Assembly (NCBI RefSeq): GCF_018687715.1
Contig: NC_056765.1
Coordinates: 7,242,501-7,306,500 of the forward strand
DNA length: 64,000 nucleotides
From: Carya illinoinensis
Taxonomy: Eukaryota; Streptophyta; Magnoliopsida; Fagales; Juglandaceae
Direction: 5' to 3'
Part shown: positions 11,631 through 22,699 of the stretch, one piece after another
Layout: every line of letters begins with the position of its first letter
Numbering within the stretch: the stretch's first letter is position 1
Notes under the pieces: model-generated
What the model was told of the DNA's origin: nothing
Database searches by the model: none
Seen by the model: the letters and a program-made list of their open reading frames with translations, nothing else
Made by a program: the position numbers and the translations under genes

Positions 11631-11855
11631 GTTGTTGAAAAACGGGATTGGAGGCTCCGATTTTCTAAGAAATGTCATTTCACCGAAATCACATTACTCT
11701 TTGACTTGGATGATAGCTCGTCTGGTTCTTTGTGCTATCTCTATAAAACCAGTCCTGAACTTCATCAAATCCGCATCAAGTTTTCATTCTCATCTCTATA
11801 AACTCATCTGCATTCTTTCAACATTCTCGTTTTTAAGCCTTCTGTTCTTCTGTCA

Positions 11856-12255
11856 ATGGCTCATTCCTCTGCATCTCAACCTCCTGTCCTTTCTGCAGCT
11901 ATCATTAGTGCCATGTTGCAACTAGAAAATAATAGTATGGCTAATAGGTCAGACTCCGATGCCATCTACGACCTGGTGAGTCTTGGGACTCGCTACTCAT
12001 CCTCCATTGTTGCTTTTTCCCAGCGGGTACAAGCCAAAAACCAAGAGGTTGAAAGGCTTAAAGAACAAATCGTTGTACTTCAACGAATTTCTCAAGAGTC
12101 TCACATAAGGGAAGGAATCGAACGGCAGAAGAATAAACAGTTGAAGTCTCTTTTAGATTCTTCATTCCGCTTGCCAGCTCCCATGGCTAAGGATGACCTG
12201 ATGTTGTATGAAGAGCATGAGCGTCTCAAACTTGAGGCTAAAAACCTCAAGTTTA

Positions 12256-12260
<5 letters not shown>
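11856..12260 (+). CDS. Small coiled-coil ORF downstream of pol (134 aa), function unknown
   Basis: I do not recognise this protein. It starts MAHSSASQPPVLSAAI and has a central heptad-like stretch (AKNQEVERLKEQIVVLQR) suggesting a coiled coil. It ends with another charged helix (YEEHERLKLEAKNLKFM). No membrane segment or signal peptide is seen, so it is not an obvious env-like protein. It sits where Athila/Tat elements carry an extra ORF. A TATA-like TCTATAAAACC lies at about 11739, so it might have its own transcript. The stop codon merges into a 46-base A tract, which could mean capture of a polyadenylated transcript. Confidence 0.45.

Positions 12261-12304
<44 letters not shown>
12259..12304 (+). 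repeat. Internal 46-base A tract directly after the accessory ORF stop
   Basis: Starts with the two A of the stop codon TAA and runs without interruption. A-rich expansion and a retroposed transcript tail are both possible. No flanking target duplication was found. Confidence 0.8.
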
Positions 12305-12306
<2 letters not shown>

Positions 12307-12958
12307 AATTTCTTTTGCATTTTGTTTATTTTGTTTTGAGTCTACTACTCTGGAGTATCTGTTTGTTTTGTTTTTCTTTCTTTTGCTTTTTGTATTTTTA
12401 ACTTTGACAGAAATCTACTCCTTGTGTACGCTCGAATATCTCAGGTGAATTTGTTTCCTCTCTGTTTAATCATTTTCGTCTCAATATATGTTCTACAGTG
12501 TTTATCTTGCTCAAATTCATGTCTGTATAACATACATCATCGAATATTCAATTGCTGAACATTGAGGACAATGTCACATTTAGTTGGGGGGAGGGTTTTC
12601 TGTTAAAAATGTGTTAAAAAAAAAATTGTGAAGTGCATAAACGATTAACACACACTTCTAGCATGTTTGTTAGATTTGTGTATCTTGGTGGAATAGTTGA
12701 GCAGAATTATTTTGTGAAGATTTATTTTCAACCTTAAGCATAGAACATGACTTATGATGCCTCATATTTTGTTAAGGAGTGACTTGAAACACCGGGATGC
12801 GATATTTACAAAAATGAGAATTAGTATAATTTATATAGAATGAAGGGCAAGTTTTGAAAGAACATTTTGCACATGCTTACACTTGTAGTGTTCCTCATTA
12901 ATAATGTTCATTGATTTAAAACAGGAGAAGTAAACTGCAAGACTACTGAGCCTTATAT

Positions 12959-12994
<36 letters not shown>

Positions 12995-13444
12995 GAAAAC
13001 GAAAAAAATCGTGTAAGTTTTCCTAAATAAAGGGCTAGAAACAGTTACCCAAAACTTTGGGGGTTGAATGATCAACCTTTAAACAGAGTTGGCGTGAAAA
13101 CTGCTAGTCCCTTAGGCTTTGAGGTAGTTAGAATCAATAATGATTAATCTAAAGGTTGAAAAATCCTATGATAAATCATGTTTATTAGTGAGGAACATAC
13201 AGAGGTTTAGCCACACACACATATCTGAGTTCTAAGACATTTGCCCCAATTCTATGTGAACAATTACTGAGACTTTCCTTGTGGATACAACTCATGGTGT
13301 TGAGTAGTCACAAATCAATTATTTTGTGAGAATTCAGAATTATGTTTGATTGTTTTTGTTTGAATTTCGAGCTTTATACAATATTCATCTCAATTAATTT
13401 TCACTATTTTGCTCAAGGATTAGCAAAATGCTAGTTGGGGGGTG
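12305..13444 (+). other. Non-coding 3' region of the Athila/Tat-like element with polypurine tract
   Basis: No coding potential seen. It contains CATTGAGGACAATGTCACA followed by a G-rich run (TTGGGGGGAGGG, 12585-12595), a landmark of Athila/Tat 3' regions. An A-run plus AAAAG microsatellite lies at about 12959-12998. The G6 tract just before the 3' LTR (13437-13442) is the likely plus-strand primer. Confidence 0.7.
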
Positions 13445-15255
13445 TGATTGAGCTGGAATATTGCATATTTTAGTTATTTAAAACCAATGTATTTTAAATT
13501 CATCATGACATTATTATTGGTTTTAAATGGAAAAATGGTTAATAAGAATAAATGCAAGTTATGATTTAAATTGATTAATAGCATGAGTTTCTGCTTAATT
13601 TTATAACTTGAGATATAATTGGATAATGTTTATTCATATGCATATTTTATTTAGAAAGCTTAGTATGAGATAAATTTTGTGTGTGATCCATATGTTAATT
13701 TTTTTTTAATAGATTGAAAGTCATTAATGCATGCATGACTCAAAACAATGAATTTTGGCTTGTAGGTCCTATACACATGGCATGGAAAGACATATTGAAT
13801 TGATGACCACTTCTAGATTGAAGAGTGTTGTGCTGGAATTAATTGAGAAAAAGGGTGAAGAACATGTGATAAATTTCGGCTGAAATTGATTGGAATAAGC
13901 CATGCTTGACTCTTGAAGAAACCGTGCTTGAGTTTGCAATCAAATGGAGTTTGGCGCCTACTTGACATATATATATTGATGGATGGAATGGAGACATGTG
14001 CTGAAATGAATTGTGAGGGAATTTGGACCGGTCAAAGCAGTAGGTGAATGAAGGAACATGTGCTTAAATTGAAGAAACAAATTGAAGAAGCAAAATGAAG
14101 AAACCGAACAAGGAGTTAGGCAAGAGTTTGGCAAGAGTTAGGCAAGAGTTTGGCAAGAGTTTGGCAAGAGTTAGGCAAGAGTTTGACAAGAGTTTGGCAA
14201 GACTTTGGCAAGAGTTTGGCAAGAGTTTGGCAAGACTTTGGCAAGAGTAGCCAAGATTTTTGGCTATAAAAGGAGGTGCACACCGAAGCTTTAAAGGAGA
14301 ACATTGGAGAGTACAATTGAGTACAATTGAGGACAACTCAATCTTAGAAAAACACTTGTCAACACATAATTTTCTGCTATTTACTTGAAAGAATTAGCTC
14401 CTTTTTGTTTTAAGAAATTTTGTTTCTCCTTTTAAGTTTCAAAGCTTTGTTGTTTTATCATTTTTTTTAGTGCATTAATATTTGTTCTAGAATTGTATTT
14501 CATTGAGTGTAATACCTTAATTTCCATTAAGTTACTAGTTTGTTTCATTTCTAGTTTGTTTCATTTCTAATTTGTTTCATTTCTAGTTTGTTTCATTTCT
14601 AGTTTGTTTCATTACTATTTTGTTTCATACAATAAAAGGAATTGTTCTAGAGTTTTTATACGTAAGAAATTGTTCCTTTTCGTTTTGAATTTCAATTGAA
14701 TCGTGAAAGGACATTTTCGTTTAGATTTTTCGTTCCCTATTTTATTTAACTTCAGTTTAAAGTTTATAGAATACTTTTGAGTTTCTGTTTACTTATTTCT
14801 TGTTATTTATTTTTCTTACTTCTTTAAGTTTTCATTTAATAGTAATTACAACTGTTATATGTTATTTTAATTCGTAATTTAATTACAAAGATGAATTCTA
14901 GAATCTTAGTTTTGGGCATTTTAAATTTTCCGTTCATGTTTTGTCGATTACTTTCTAATTTAGTTTAATGCTTAATTTAGTTTTATTAATTTCTGAGTTT
15001 AATTTATAAGTCCTTTACATTCCAATCCAACAAAATTCAAAAGACATGAATCTAGTCCATGACTAGTACCATATTTCATCCATTGCATATACCATCATAT
15101 TATTTTTTTTTGTGAAGTTTTTCACATTTTTTCAACGAGTTTAATTTTAAGCAACTTTTCCCTGAGGAGACGATTTAGGAATTTATTCCTAATTATTACA
15201 CGACATCCTCCTGCACTTGGGATAGCATTAGTGCTACTCATTTTTGAGTGAGTCA
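13445..15255 (+). repeat. 3' LTR of the Athila/Tat-like element (1,811 bp)
   Basis: Same ends as the 5' LTR. It has 12 units of the 11 bp array (14114-14248) and six units of the 16 bp array (14533-14628). The TATA box is at 14264-14273. Few substitutions separate it from the 5' LTR. Confidence 0.95.
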
Positions 15256-15841
15256 TGTCTCTCAATAGGGGCAGCAGCAGTAGAAGCTGGATCAGTAGGC
15301 GGAGGCTGATCCTGTAGGACTGCACGAGTCTTCGACAAGTGACCCTTGCTCTTACTGAATGTGATCTTGTTAACGGGCCCCATCTGTGGCGACCTCCGCT
15401 CAGTGAAAGTCACTGTAACCCCTGAATGGAGTAAGAGGTTAGATATCAAAAGCGCAAATGGTAGACTACCTCCACCCGAATAGCGTGACTTTGTGCGAAT
15501 GCGGAGGAAGAAATATAATGCCAGATCAATCGGCTCCCCCTGTGCTAACCGTAACAAAAATCTGGCTCGCTCGATCCCGAAATCAATCTTGTGTTTTTTC
15601 GGATCAATGTTATACCCAACAATCAAATTAAGCATTCTGAAAAAATGCTATACAGTCGGCCTGTCGGATCACTTTACTGCCATCATATGGAGGAGCCTCA
15701 GGGTCTCGCACTAGGTCACGAACCGGATCGTCTGTGAGACCATCATCAGGTACCTCATCACTGCTCTCGCTATCATCCGAGCTAGCATCCAGCTCTGCGG
15801 TCTGTACATCCGGCACTGGCGATGAGGATGCGACTGTTGTG

Positions 15842-18800
15842 TGATTGAGCTGAAATATTGCATATTTTAGCTATTTAAAACCAAGGTATTTTAAATTCAT
15901 CATGACATTATTATTGGTTTTAGATGGAAAAATGGTTAATAAGCATAAATACGAGTTGTGATTTTTAATAGATTAATATCATGTTTATGCTTAATTTTAC
16001 AACCATGATGTAATTGGGCAATATTTCCTCACATATATAACATATTTGTGATAATCTATTTTTTTTATTATTTTAATTTATGTTTGAGTGTTATTTTTAT
16101 CTACTTATTTTCAGCTTGAATAAAAGAGACATGGGAAGAGAGTTAAGTGGGGAAAGAGAGAGAAGTGAAAGCAACCGAAATGGAGGGAGGCATCAATCGG
16201 TGAGTTAGATATTGAGGTGTGTTAGTCAAGAGAAGTGGGGGAAGATACGGATAGAAGGAGTGAAAAGGGAGTGTGCCGAGATTGAAGGAGTGGTCTGAAG
16301 TATTTGGAAAGTGAAAGAAAGCATGTGAAATGTGTGGGGTCGGTTGGAGAAGAGAAGGAAAGGACACCAACACATGGACACATGCAGCAATGCAAAACAC
16401 TCACGTGGGACCAACCTCACACAAGCAGCAGAAATGCACATCACTCGGACAACAACCTGGACACCATGCAGCAGAGGAAAACACAATGCAGCACATGGAC
16501 AAGCAAACAAACACATGCATGACAGCAACTAATCCTTCGGATCACACATGCACAGCAGAAAGAAATCATTCGGACATACAAGCAGGAACACAGCTGCAGG
16601 AAACGCTGGACAAACTCACACATGCAGAAAGTAAAATGCAGTGGACAGCGCATGCAGCAGCAAAGCAGAACACATGACACCAAGCACCTCATTCGGACAG
16701 CAGGAAAACACATGCAGCAGAGGAATTAGAAGCACATGACAGCAGACCACTCTCACATGACAGCAGGAAAGACACACGGACAGCACTCAACATGCACTCA
16801 ACTCAACATGTACACATGCAGAACACATTTCGGAATCTGCAGCAGAACACATAGATGCACATGCAGAAAACAAAAAAAAAAAAAACATAGCAGCAGAAAA
16901 GCACATGCAGCAGCAGAAAACATCCGGACCAGTACACACATGCAGCAATCATTCGGACAGCAGCTACCACAGCAGCTCACACTCGGACAGCTTCATATGG
17001 ACAGCAGCACATGCATGCAGCAACAAGACTCTTGGACAGCACGTAGCAAACACAATCATCACATTCGGACAGCAACATCACATGGACAGCTTGCACATGC
17101 AATAAACACACCAATCACGGCTATAAAAGGAAGGTTTCATTCAACCAAAGGAGGAGCCGGGCAGTAGCTTAGTTTTAGAGGCTTGGAAGTGTTTTTTCTT
17201 TCTTTTATTTCGTAGATAGGTTAGCTTAGATTTTTTTTATTTTCTTTCATTTGTTTTTTTTTTTTTTTTTGTTTAAGCTAAGAGTTGATGTGGTTTAGTT
17301 TGTAATTTTATTTTCTTTCTTTCATTTTAGTTTTTGCATAGCAAGTTTATTTTTCTTGCACTTTCTTTTGTTTTTTTTTTATTTTTATTCGGCTACAGCA
17401 GTAGCTTAGCTTGGAGTTTATTACTTGCTTTCATTTTCATTCGGTGTTGCAGCAATTTTATTTCATTTTCGTTTCAGACAGTATCTTTATTTTTATTCGG
17501 CTGTTTCTTCGTTTTATTTTTCATGATTACTCTTTATTCTATTTTCTGCAATTTACGTTTCAGTTCTTATTTTAGTATTTGTTCTCACGTTATGTTTCAA
17601 TTCCAGATCTTTCGGTCAAATTTATTTTTCTCGGCATTTTATGTTCATGCAGTTTTGCTTTATGCACAATAGCTTCTTGGTTCTATTTCTTTCTTTTATT
17701 TTTCTTTTGTTTATTTTACTTCATTTTTCAATAGACTCATAAATATTTAGAAAGATTATCCATTTAGAAATGATAGGCTAGATTTTTAGCTTGGGATTCA
17801 ATGAGTAGCTCATAACTGTTTGGGGTTGGATTTTCTTCAAGATTATGAAATTTTAAATGATTAACTTGATAGATTATATTTCATTTTACACATGGGAAGG
17901 ATTAAAATTCTATGTTCTTGAACTTGATCAGTTGTAGACGTGAAGGCACGCTTGATGCTTGAACTTGTAACAAGATTTTGATAGCTTTCTTGCACTTTTA
18001 CACTTGATATAAAATCTGTCAAGCACCTTGATTATACTGAAAAAGTGTGCTTATTGTTTATTTAACCGATCATAATCTCTTGAAATGAGAAAATGGTTGA
18101 GAGAAGATGAACTTAGAGGTAAAACCAATTTCAAATTAGAAATGGGCGAAAATTGCATCCCAAGTGTTTGTTCTATTGTTTCTCACAAGTTTAATTCAAC
18201 TTTTACACATTTTCCTTGGGTTGTGGAATGGAACGTGATTTGTTTTGGATTCTAGATCGTTGCAATATTTTGTGATTGATTGTTTATTTCACTATATTAC
18301 TAGTCGGATTTAAATTAAAAATAGATTACGGTTCTTGCTCTTGTTTTGTTGTTGACGTAAGGCACAACAAAAGCTTGAATGGGACGTGATTTGTTTCGGA
18401 TTCAAAACAATAGATTGAAGCTCTTGCTCTTGTTTTGTTGTTGATGTAAGGCACATCAAAAGCTTGTAAATTATCAAGGCTTCTCTCGATTGTTTGTTAA
18501 TGTGTGTTCGGCTAGTAAAATAGAAAATCCCTTAAGAAAATATTGCAAAAACTTGAGCTTAATCTTTTTATCTTCCGTTTATCAATGCCTTGACTGGATT
18601 GTTAATCGAGAAAATTATCTAGAATTCGAAATAAAGAGAGTCTCAAACCCAACCCAAGTGTTCGTTAATTTGTTTGTTTTAGAAACTCTAAGTTCAACTT
18701 CAATTATTTTCTTGCATTGCATTTGAATTTTATTTTCATCTCTCAAAATCGACACAAATGTTATCCAAAGATCTCTTGTACGCTCTGATAACCCATTGTC

Positions 18801-18879
18801 CCTGTGGAATACGATCCTGGACTTATCCTTGATACAACTTGACACTTCTGCACTTGGAAGCACATCTCACGAAGAGTCA
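15842..18879 (+). mobile_element. Solo LTR (3.0 kb) of a related Gypsy family
   Basis: Begins TGATTGAGCTGAAAT and ends AGAGTCA; TSD TTGTG at 15837-15841 and 18880-18884. The first 200 or so bases are clearly related to the LTR at 3694. TATA box CTATAAAAGG at 17121. No PBS or pol is present, so a solo LTR is the simplest reading. The 16380-17110 stretch is built of short CATGCAGCAG and TTCGGACAGCAG motifs, and 18325-18466 holds a diverged tandem duplication. Overlapping open frames in the repeat part are not genes. Confidence 0.85.
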
Positions 18880-19388
18880 TTGTGTCCTCTCCAGATGGTC
18901 CAGTCGCTGATCTCGCTGCTGCTGCTGCAGGATAGGCACCGGGCTTTCGCCGCAAATCTAGAAACTCAGCAATAACGCAGGGAGAGAATATAATACTCAC
19001 TCTCCGGACTACTAAGTTATAGCATAGAGCATCACCAGACTGCTCACCCATGGCACGGTAAAACTCACCGACCATCTCAGGATATGCTGTGCCCCTCTGT
19101 CGACAGATCGGGGTCCATTCACGATCGGTGATGATGTCATGTATGCTCCGCCCTTCCCAAGTGAGGTCACGGAAGTCACCTAGAATGATCTCCCGCTCAA
19201 CTAGTATAGGCCTGACGGCCGGCTGAGAAGGAGATGCGGAGGTACTTTCGACTGTCTGGGGTCTGGAACGTTTTCTTCCGCTGCTGCTTGCCATTAGTAT
19301 ACTGTTGATGTATAAAAGATATATGTGATCTAATTAAAGTGAATTAGAGGAATGATGATGTTGTGCTGTCATGGTTGACAACTGCTTA

Positions 19389-21454
19389 TTCGAATGGCCT
19401 TTAATTCCATTCGAATGAACCTAAATTTAATTCGAATGGACTTGACTTCAATTCGAATGGAATTTATATTCATTCGAACAGACCTGAGCCAAATAGACAT
19501 GGCTGAGTCGACTCAGAACCGAACCGACACATTCATTTTTATGAAGGAATCCAATATTTTTTTCGGTAGAAATGATTTAGGAATAAATCCCTATCATTTC
19601 TACCGATTATAGTTGTGTCATTTGCCCCCAAAACAACAAAATGGGGCCGGATTGATTCAAAATCCGACCCCCCCAAAACTAACTAAAAAGCTAATAAAAA
19701 TAAAGCACATTTAACCCATACCTCTTGTTCTAGGAGATTTGAGGAGTTGGTCGGAGTTGGTGGCAGCGTTGTGGCTGCTAACGGCGGAGGAATCGAAGAG
19801 TTCGAATGAGAGGAGGCACGAAATGAATGGAGAAGAAACTGGTTCGCGGCTTAAATAACGTGATTTCGTTCGAACAAAAGTATAATCAGTTCGAACTAAA
19901 AGGGTATAAGTGCGAATTAAAAGGGTATAAGTTCGAATGAATTATATAATACTTCATAAAAATATATATATATAAGTACAAGAGGTAAAACAATTGAGAA
20001 GTATTAGTAATACTAGTATATAATACATAGTATACTAGTACTAATAAAAAATTTCTCACTAGTATATATAATAATATATATTAGATAACTATATATCGAT
20101 AGTATAGAGTTTTATACTAGTTACTTATATATATTGTAAGTATCTAGTATATATATATGTAATAGTATATATATTATGCATTAGATGAGTATAAAATAGT
20201 ATTGTCTAAAGCATTGCATTATAAAGTAAATATAGTAAGTATATAGTAAAACATTGCATTAATTATATGTATAAAAAACATATTTCTAATATATTTAGTT
20301 TGTATATTAATAATAAACCAAGTACTTGGACTATATTATAAAGTATTACAGTATTATTAGTTTTCATATTTTGATGGTATCTATACTTCAATATCACTTA
20401 ATATTATACTATTAGTGATACTTAGTATTATACTTATAGTGATACTAACTTATAAGTATAACACTATTAGTGATTGTAAATAAAATATTATACTATTTTA
20501 AATACTTAATATTATAGATTGATAAGAAACTTAGTATTATGATATTAGTGACACTTAGTATTATATAGTCTATATAATTTTTACATATACACATAATAAT
20601 ATTGGGTGTATTATGTGTATAGTTATATATTTATCTAATTATCTGTTCGAACTAATATAATGTTAGTTCGAATAGAGATAATTCATGTTCGAACGAATTT
20701 TTTTTGTTTGGAGGGAAAATTCGCGCCAAGTTATCAGTATATGCTGGAGAATAATCCTTTTTTCTGTTCGAACTGGAAAAATATTAATTCGAACGGGAAA
20801 AAATTGTGGGAAAAATTAGCGGTATTTGGATTTTCGCGTTCGAACTGCTTAAAATTTAGTTCGAACTGAAATGCACATATTATTAATCCGATCCTTTCAC
20901 TTCATTTTCACTCGGATTGAAGATTGAGAAAAGGAGAGAGAGCGTGGCAGAGGCTGTGAGAGAGTGTTGTGGAGAGAGAGAGCTTGAAAGCATTGAGAGA
21001 GAAGAGATTCTTGAGAGAGAAAGGAGAAGGACAAGAGGTAAGTTGTGTTTTTTTGTATTTTTCATTCCGATTTTCGTTTACAAATATCTATAGAGTTTTT
21101 GCATTTATTTGTTGGGATAGAACAACAGTTTAATGTGTTTTATGTATATATAGGTATTGTGGATTGACTGAAATTTGAATTGCTAGTACAAGAGGTAAGT
21201 TTTATTAGTTTTCTAAGTTGTTTAATAATCATATTTAGAGATATTCATATAGTTTTCAATGTGTTGTATTGAAATATGGCATCATGAATGTGAAAATTGT
21301 GTTTTGTTTATCAGTTTTGTGCTCTGTTTTGTGACTGGTTTCTGGGTTGGTTTAATTCGAACGCTCTGAATACCGTTCGAATTTATTTTTATTTGTTCGA
21401 ACAGAATATAACTCGACCAGCGTTCCATTTGAACTTATAGAGTGTTTGTTCGAA
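19389..21454. promoter_or_regulatory. CACTA-1 divergent control region with phased TTCGAA boxes
   Basis: This region separates the accessory gene (start codon at 19294, minus) from TNP2 (22700, plus). TTCGAA starts at 19389, 19410, 19431, 19452 and 19473 (every 21 bp); 19869, 19890 and 19932 with a degenerate TGCGAA at 19911; 20646, 20667 and 20688; 20767 and 20788; 20839 and 20860; 21356, 21376 and 21396; 21449. The groups sit beside the likely promoters of both genes. 19970-20640 is AT-rich and empty. A GA-rich leader (20930-21020) with splice donors GAG/GTAAG at about 21037 and 21195 suggests a spliced 5' UTR for the transposase. Confidence 0.6.
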
Positions 21455-21487
21455 CAGTATCAATTAAATACTTATTATTTGCAGTGA

Positions 21488-22155
21488 TAATTAAATAGCA
21501 GTTAATACTCTAAATATAATAATAAGATAGTTAATTAAAAAATTATAATTAAATATTTGAACATAAGTAAGTACTCAAGTATTAATTATGATGATTAATA
21601 CATAATGTATAATTAATTATATCTATGATATAGTTTAATTAAATAGCTTAATACTCCAAATATAATAATAAGATATTTAATTAAAAAATTATAATTAAAT
21701 ATGTGAAGATATTTAAGTACTCAAGTATTAAGATGATTAATACATAATGTATAATTAATTATATCTAAGTACACTAATTAAATAGCTTAATACTCCAAAT
21801 ATAATAATAAGATATTTAATTAAAAAATTATAATTAAATATGTGAAGATATTTAAGTACTCAAGTAATAAGATGATTAATACATAATGTATAATTAATTA
21901 TATCTAAGTACACTAATTAAATAGCTTAATACTCCAAATATAATAATAAGATATTTAATTAAAAAATTATAATTAAATATGTGAAGATATTTAAGTACTC
22001 AAGTAATAAGATGATTAATACATAATGTATAATTAATTATATCTAAGCACACTAATTAAATAGCTTAATACTCCAAAGGAATAATAAGATATTTAATTAA
22101 AAAATTATAATTAAATACTTGAATATAAGTAAGTACTCAATTATTAAATATTTCA
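21488..22155. repeat. 139 bp tandem repeat, nearly five units
   Basis: Unit starts (TAATTAAATAGC) are at 21488, 21636, 21775, 21914 and 22053. The last three steps are exactly 139 bp; the first is 148 bp. The inner units are nearly identical, the first and last diverged. It lies in the leader of the CACTA-1 transposase gene. Confidence 0.85.
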
Positions 22156-22699
22156 AAATCTTTAATGGCCCATCATGTATACTTGTAATGTAATCTTCCC
22201 ATGTATTTGTGATGTATGCTTGTTATGTTTACTACTGAGTGTTTGGATTTTATAGTTATTTTACATGCAGTTAAACCTTAGACTCGTTCGAGAGTTGTGG
22301 CCAAATATTCTCTTAAAGAATATTTGGGTATAACTCTTGAATTGTCCAAAGTGGACAGTTTGGGATTCTATCATCTATATGGCATATATACTTAGTTATA
22401 ACTCCTGTGTTAGTCAATTTAAATTTTGGTTTAGCATTTTCCTACATTCTTCGAGTATGTAGTTCATAAGTTTCTCGGCTCATGAATAGGGTAGACGGCT
22501 TATCGTGACTAGCATACTTGGAGAATTGTAGGGAAATGCTGCCGAAATTTTTACTAACATATGAGTATATATGCGATATAGATGATAGTCTCTCGAATGG
22601 GATAGGACCAACTACCTTAAAAGTACAGGGTAATTAAACACATGTATTGTAATAGTTGAATGATAGTGTTTATCCCATGATTGTGGTTTTCTTTTATAG

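Larger units (their letters stand above)
3694..15255 (+). mobile_element. Full-length Ty3/Gypsy element (Athila/Tat-like), 11,562 bp
   Basis: Two direct LTRs (3694-5585 and 13445-15255) begin TGATTGAGCTGG and end GAGTGAGTCA. The 5 bp target duplication TGTCT lies at 3689-3693 and 15256-15260. A primer-binding site follows the left LTR and a G-rich tract precedes the right one. Coding order is gag, protease, RT, RNase H, integrase. Integrase after RNase H makes it Ty3/Gypsy; the PBS and the long 3' non-coding region containing ATTGAGGACAATGT fit Athila/Tat. LTR substitutions are few (about nine seen), so the insertion is young, yet the coding region already has frameshifts and a nonsense codon. 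Confidence 0.95.
3532..19294 (-). pseudogene. CACTA-1 accessory gene, 'putative plant transposon protein'-like, split by two LTR elements
   Basis: Coding pieces on the minus strand are 19294-18885, 15841-15256 and 3693-3532. The N-terminus starts MASSSGRKRSRPQ (basic, Ser-rich). A region with YPEMVGEFYRAMGE and VVRRVSIIFSP follows, resembling the domain often labelled putative plant transposon protein. The middle part has an acidic D/S/E-rich stretch, then GYNIDPKKHKIDFGIERARF and QGEPIDLALYFFLRIRTKS. The C-terminus (about 50 residues) is helical, coiled-coil-like, ending DLYNK then TAA at 3534-3532. Frames agree across both removed insertions. One internal frameshift or stop at about 15640-15660 (minus reading around CIAFFQNA) breaks the gene further. 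Its role in transposition is unknown. Confidence 0.65.

Noticed and set aside
16143..17167. Overlapping open frames in the solo LTR at 15842
   Set aside because: They come from short CAGCAG/ACATG-type repeats and show no domain; both strands are open.
17334..17672. Hydrophobic 112-codon frame
   Set aside because: T-rich sequence always reads as Phe/Leu; it lies within the solo LTR and shows no gene signals.
15842..18879. Complete short retroelement instead of solo LTR
   Set aside because: No internal direct repeat of the ends, no PBS and no coding; a single TG...CA unit with TSD is a solo LTR.
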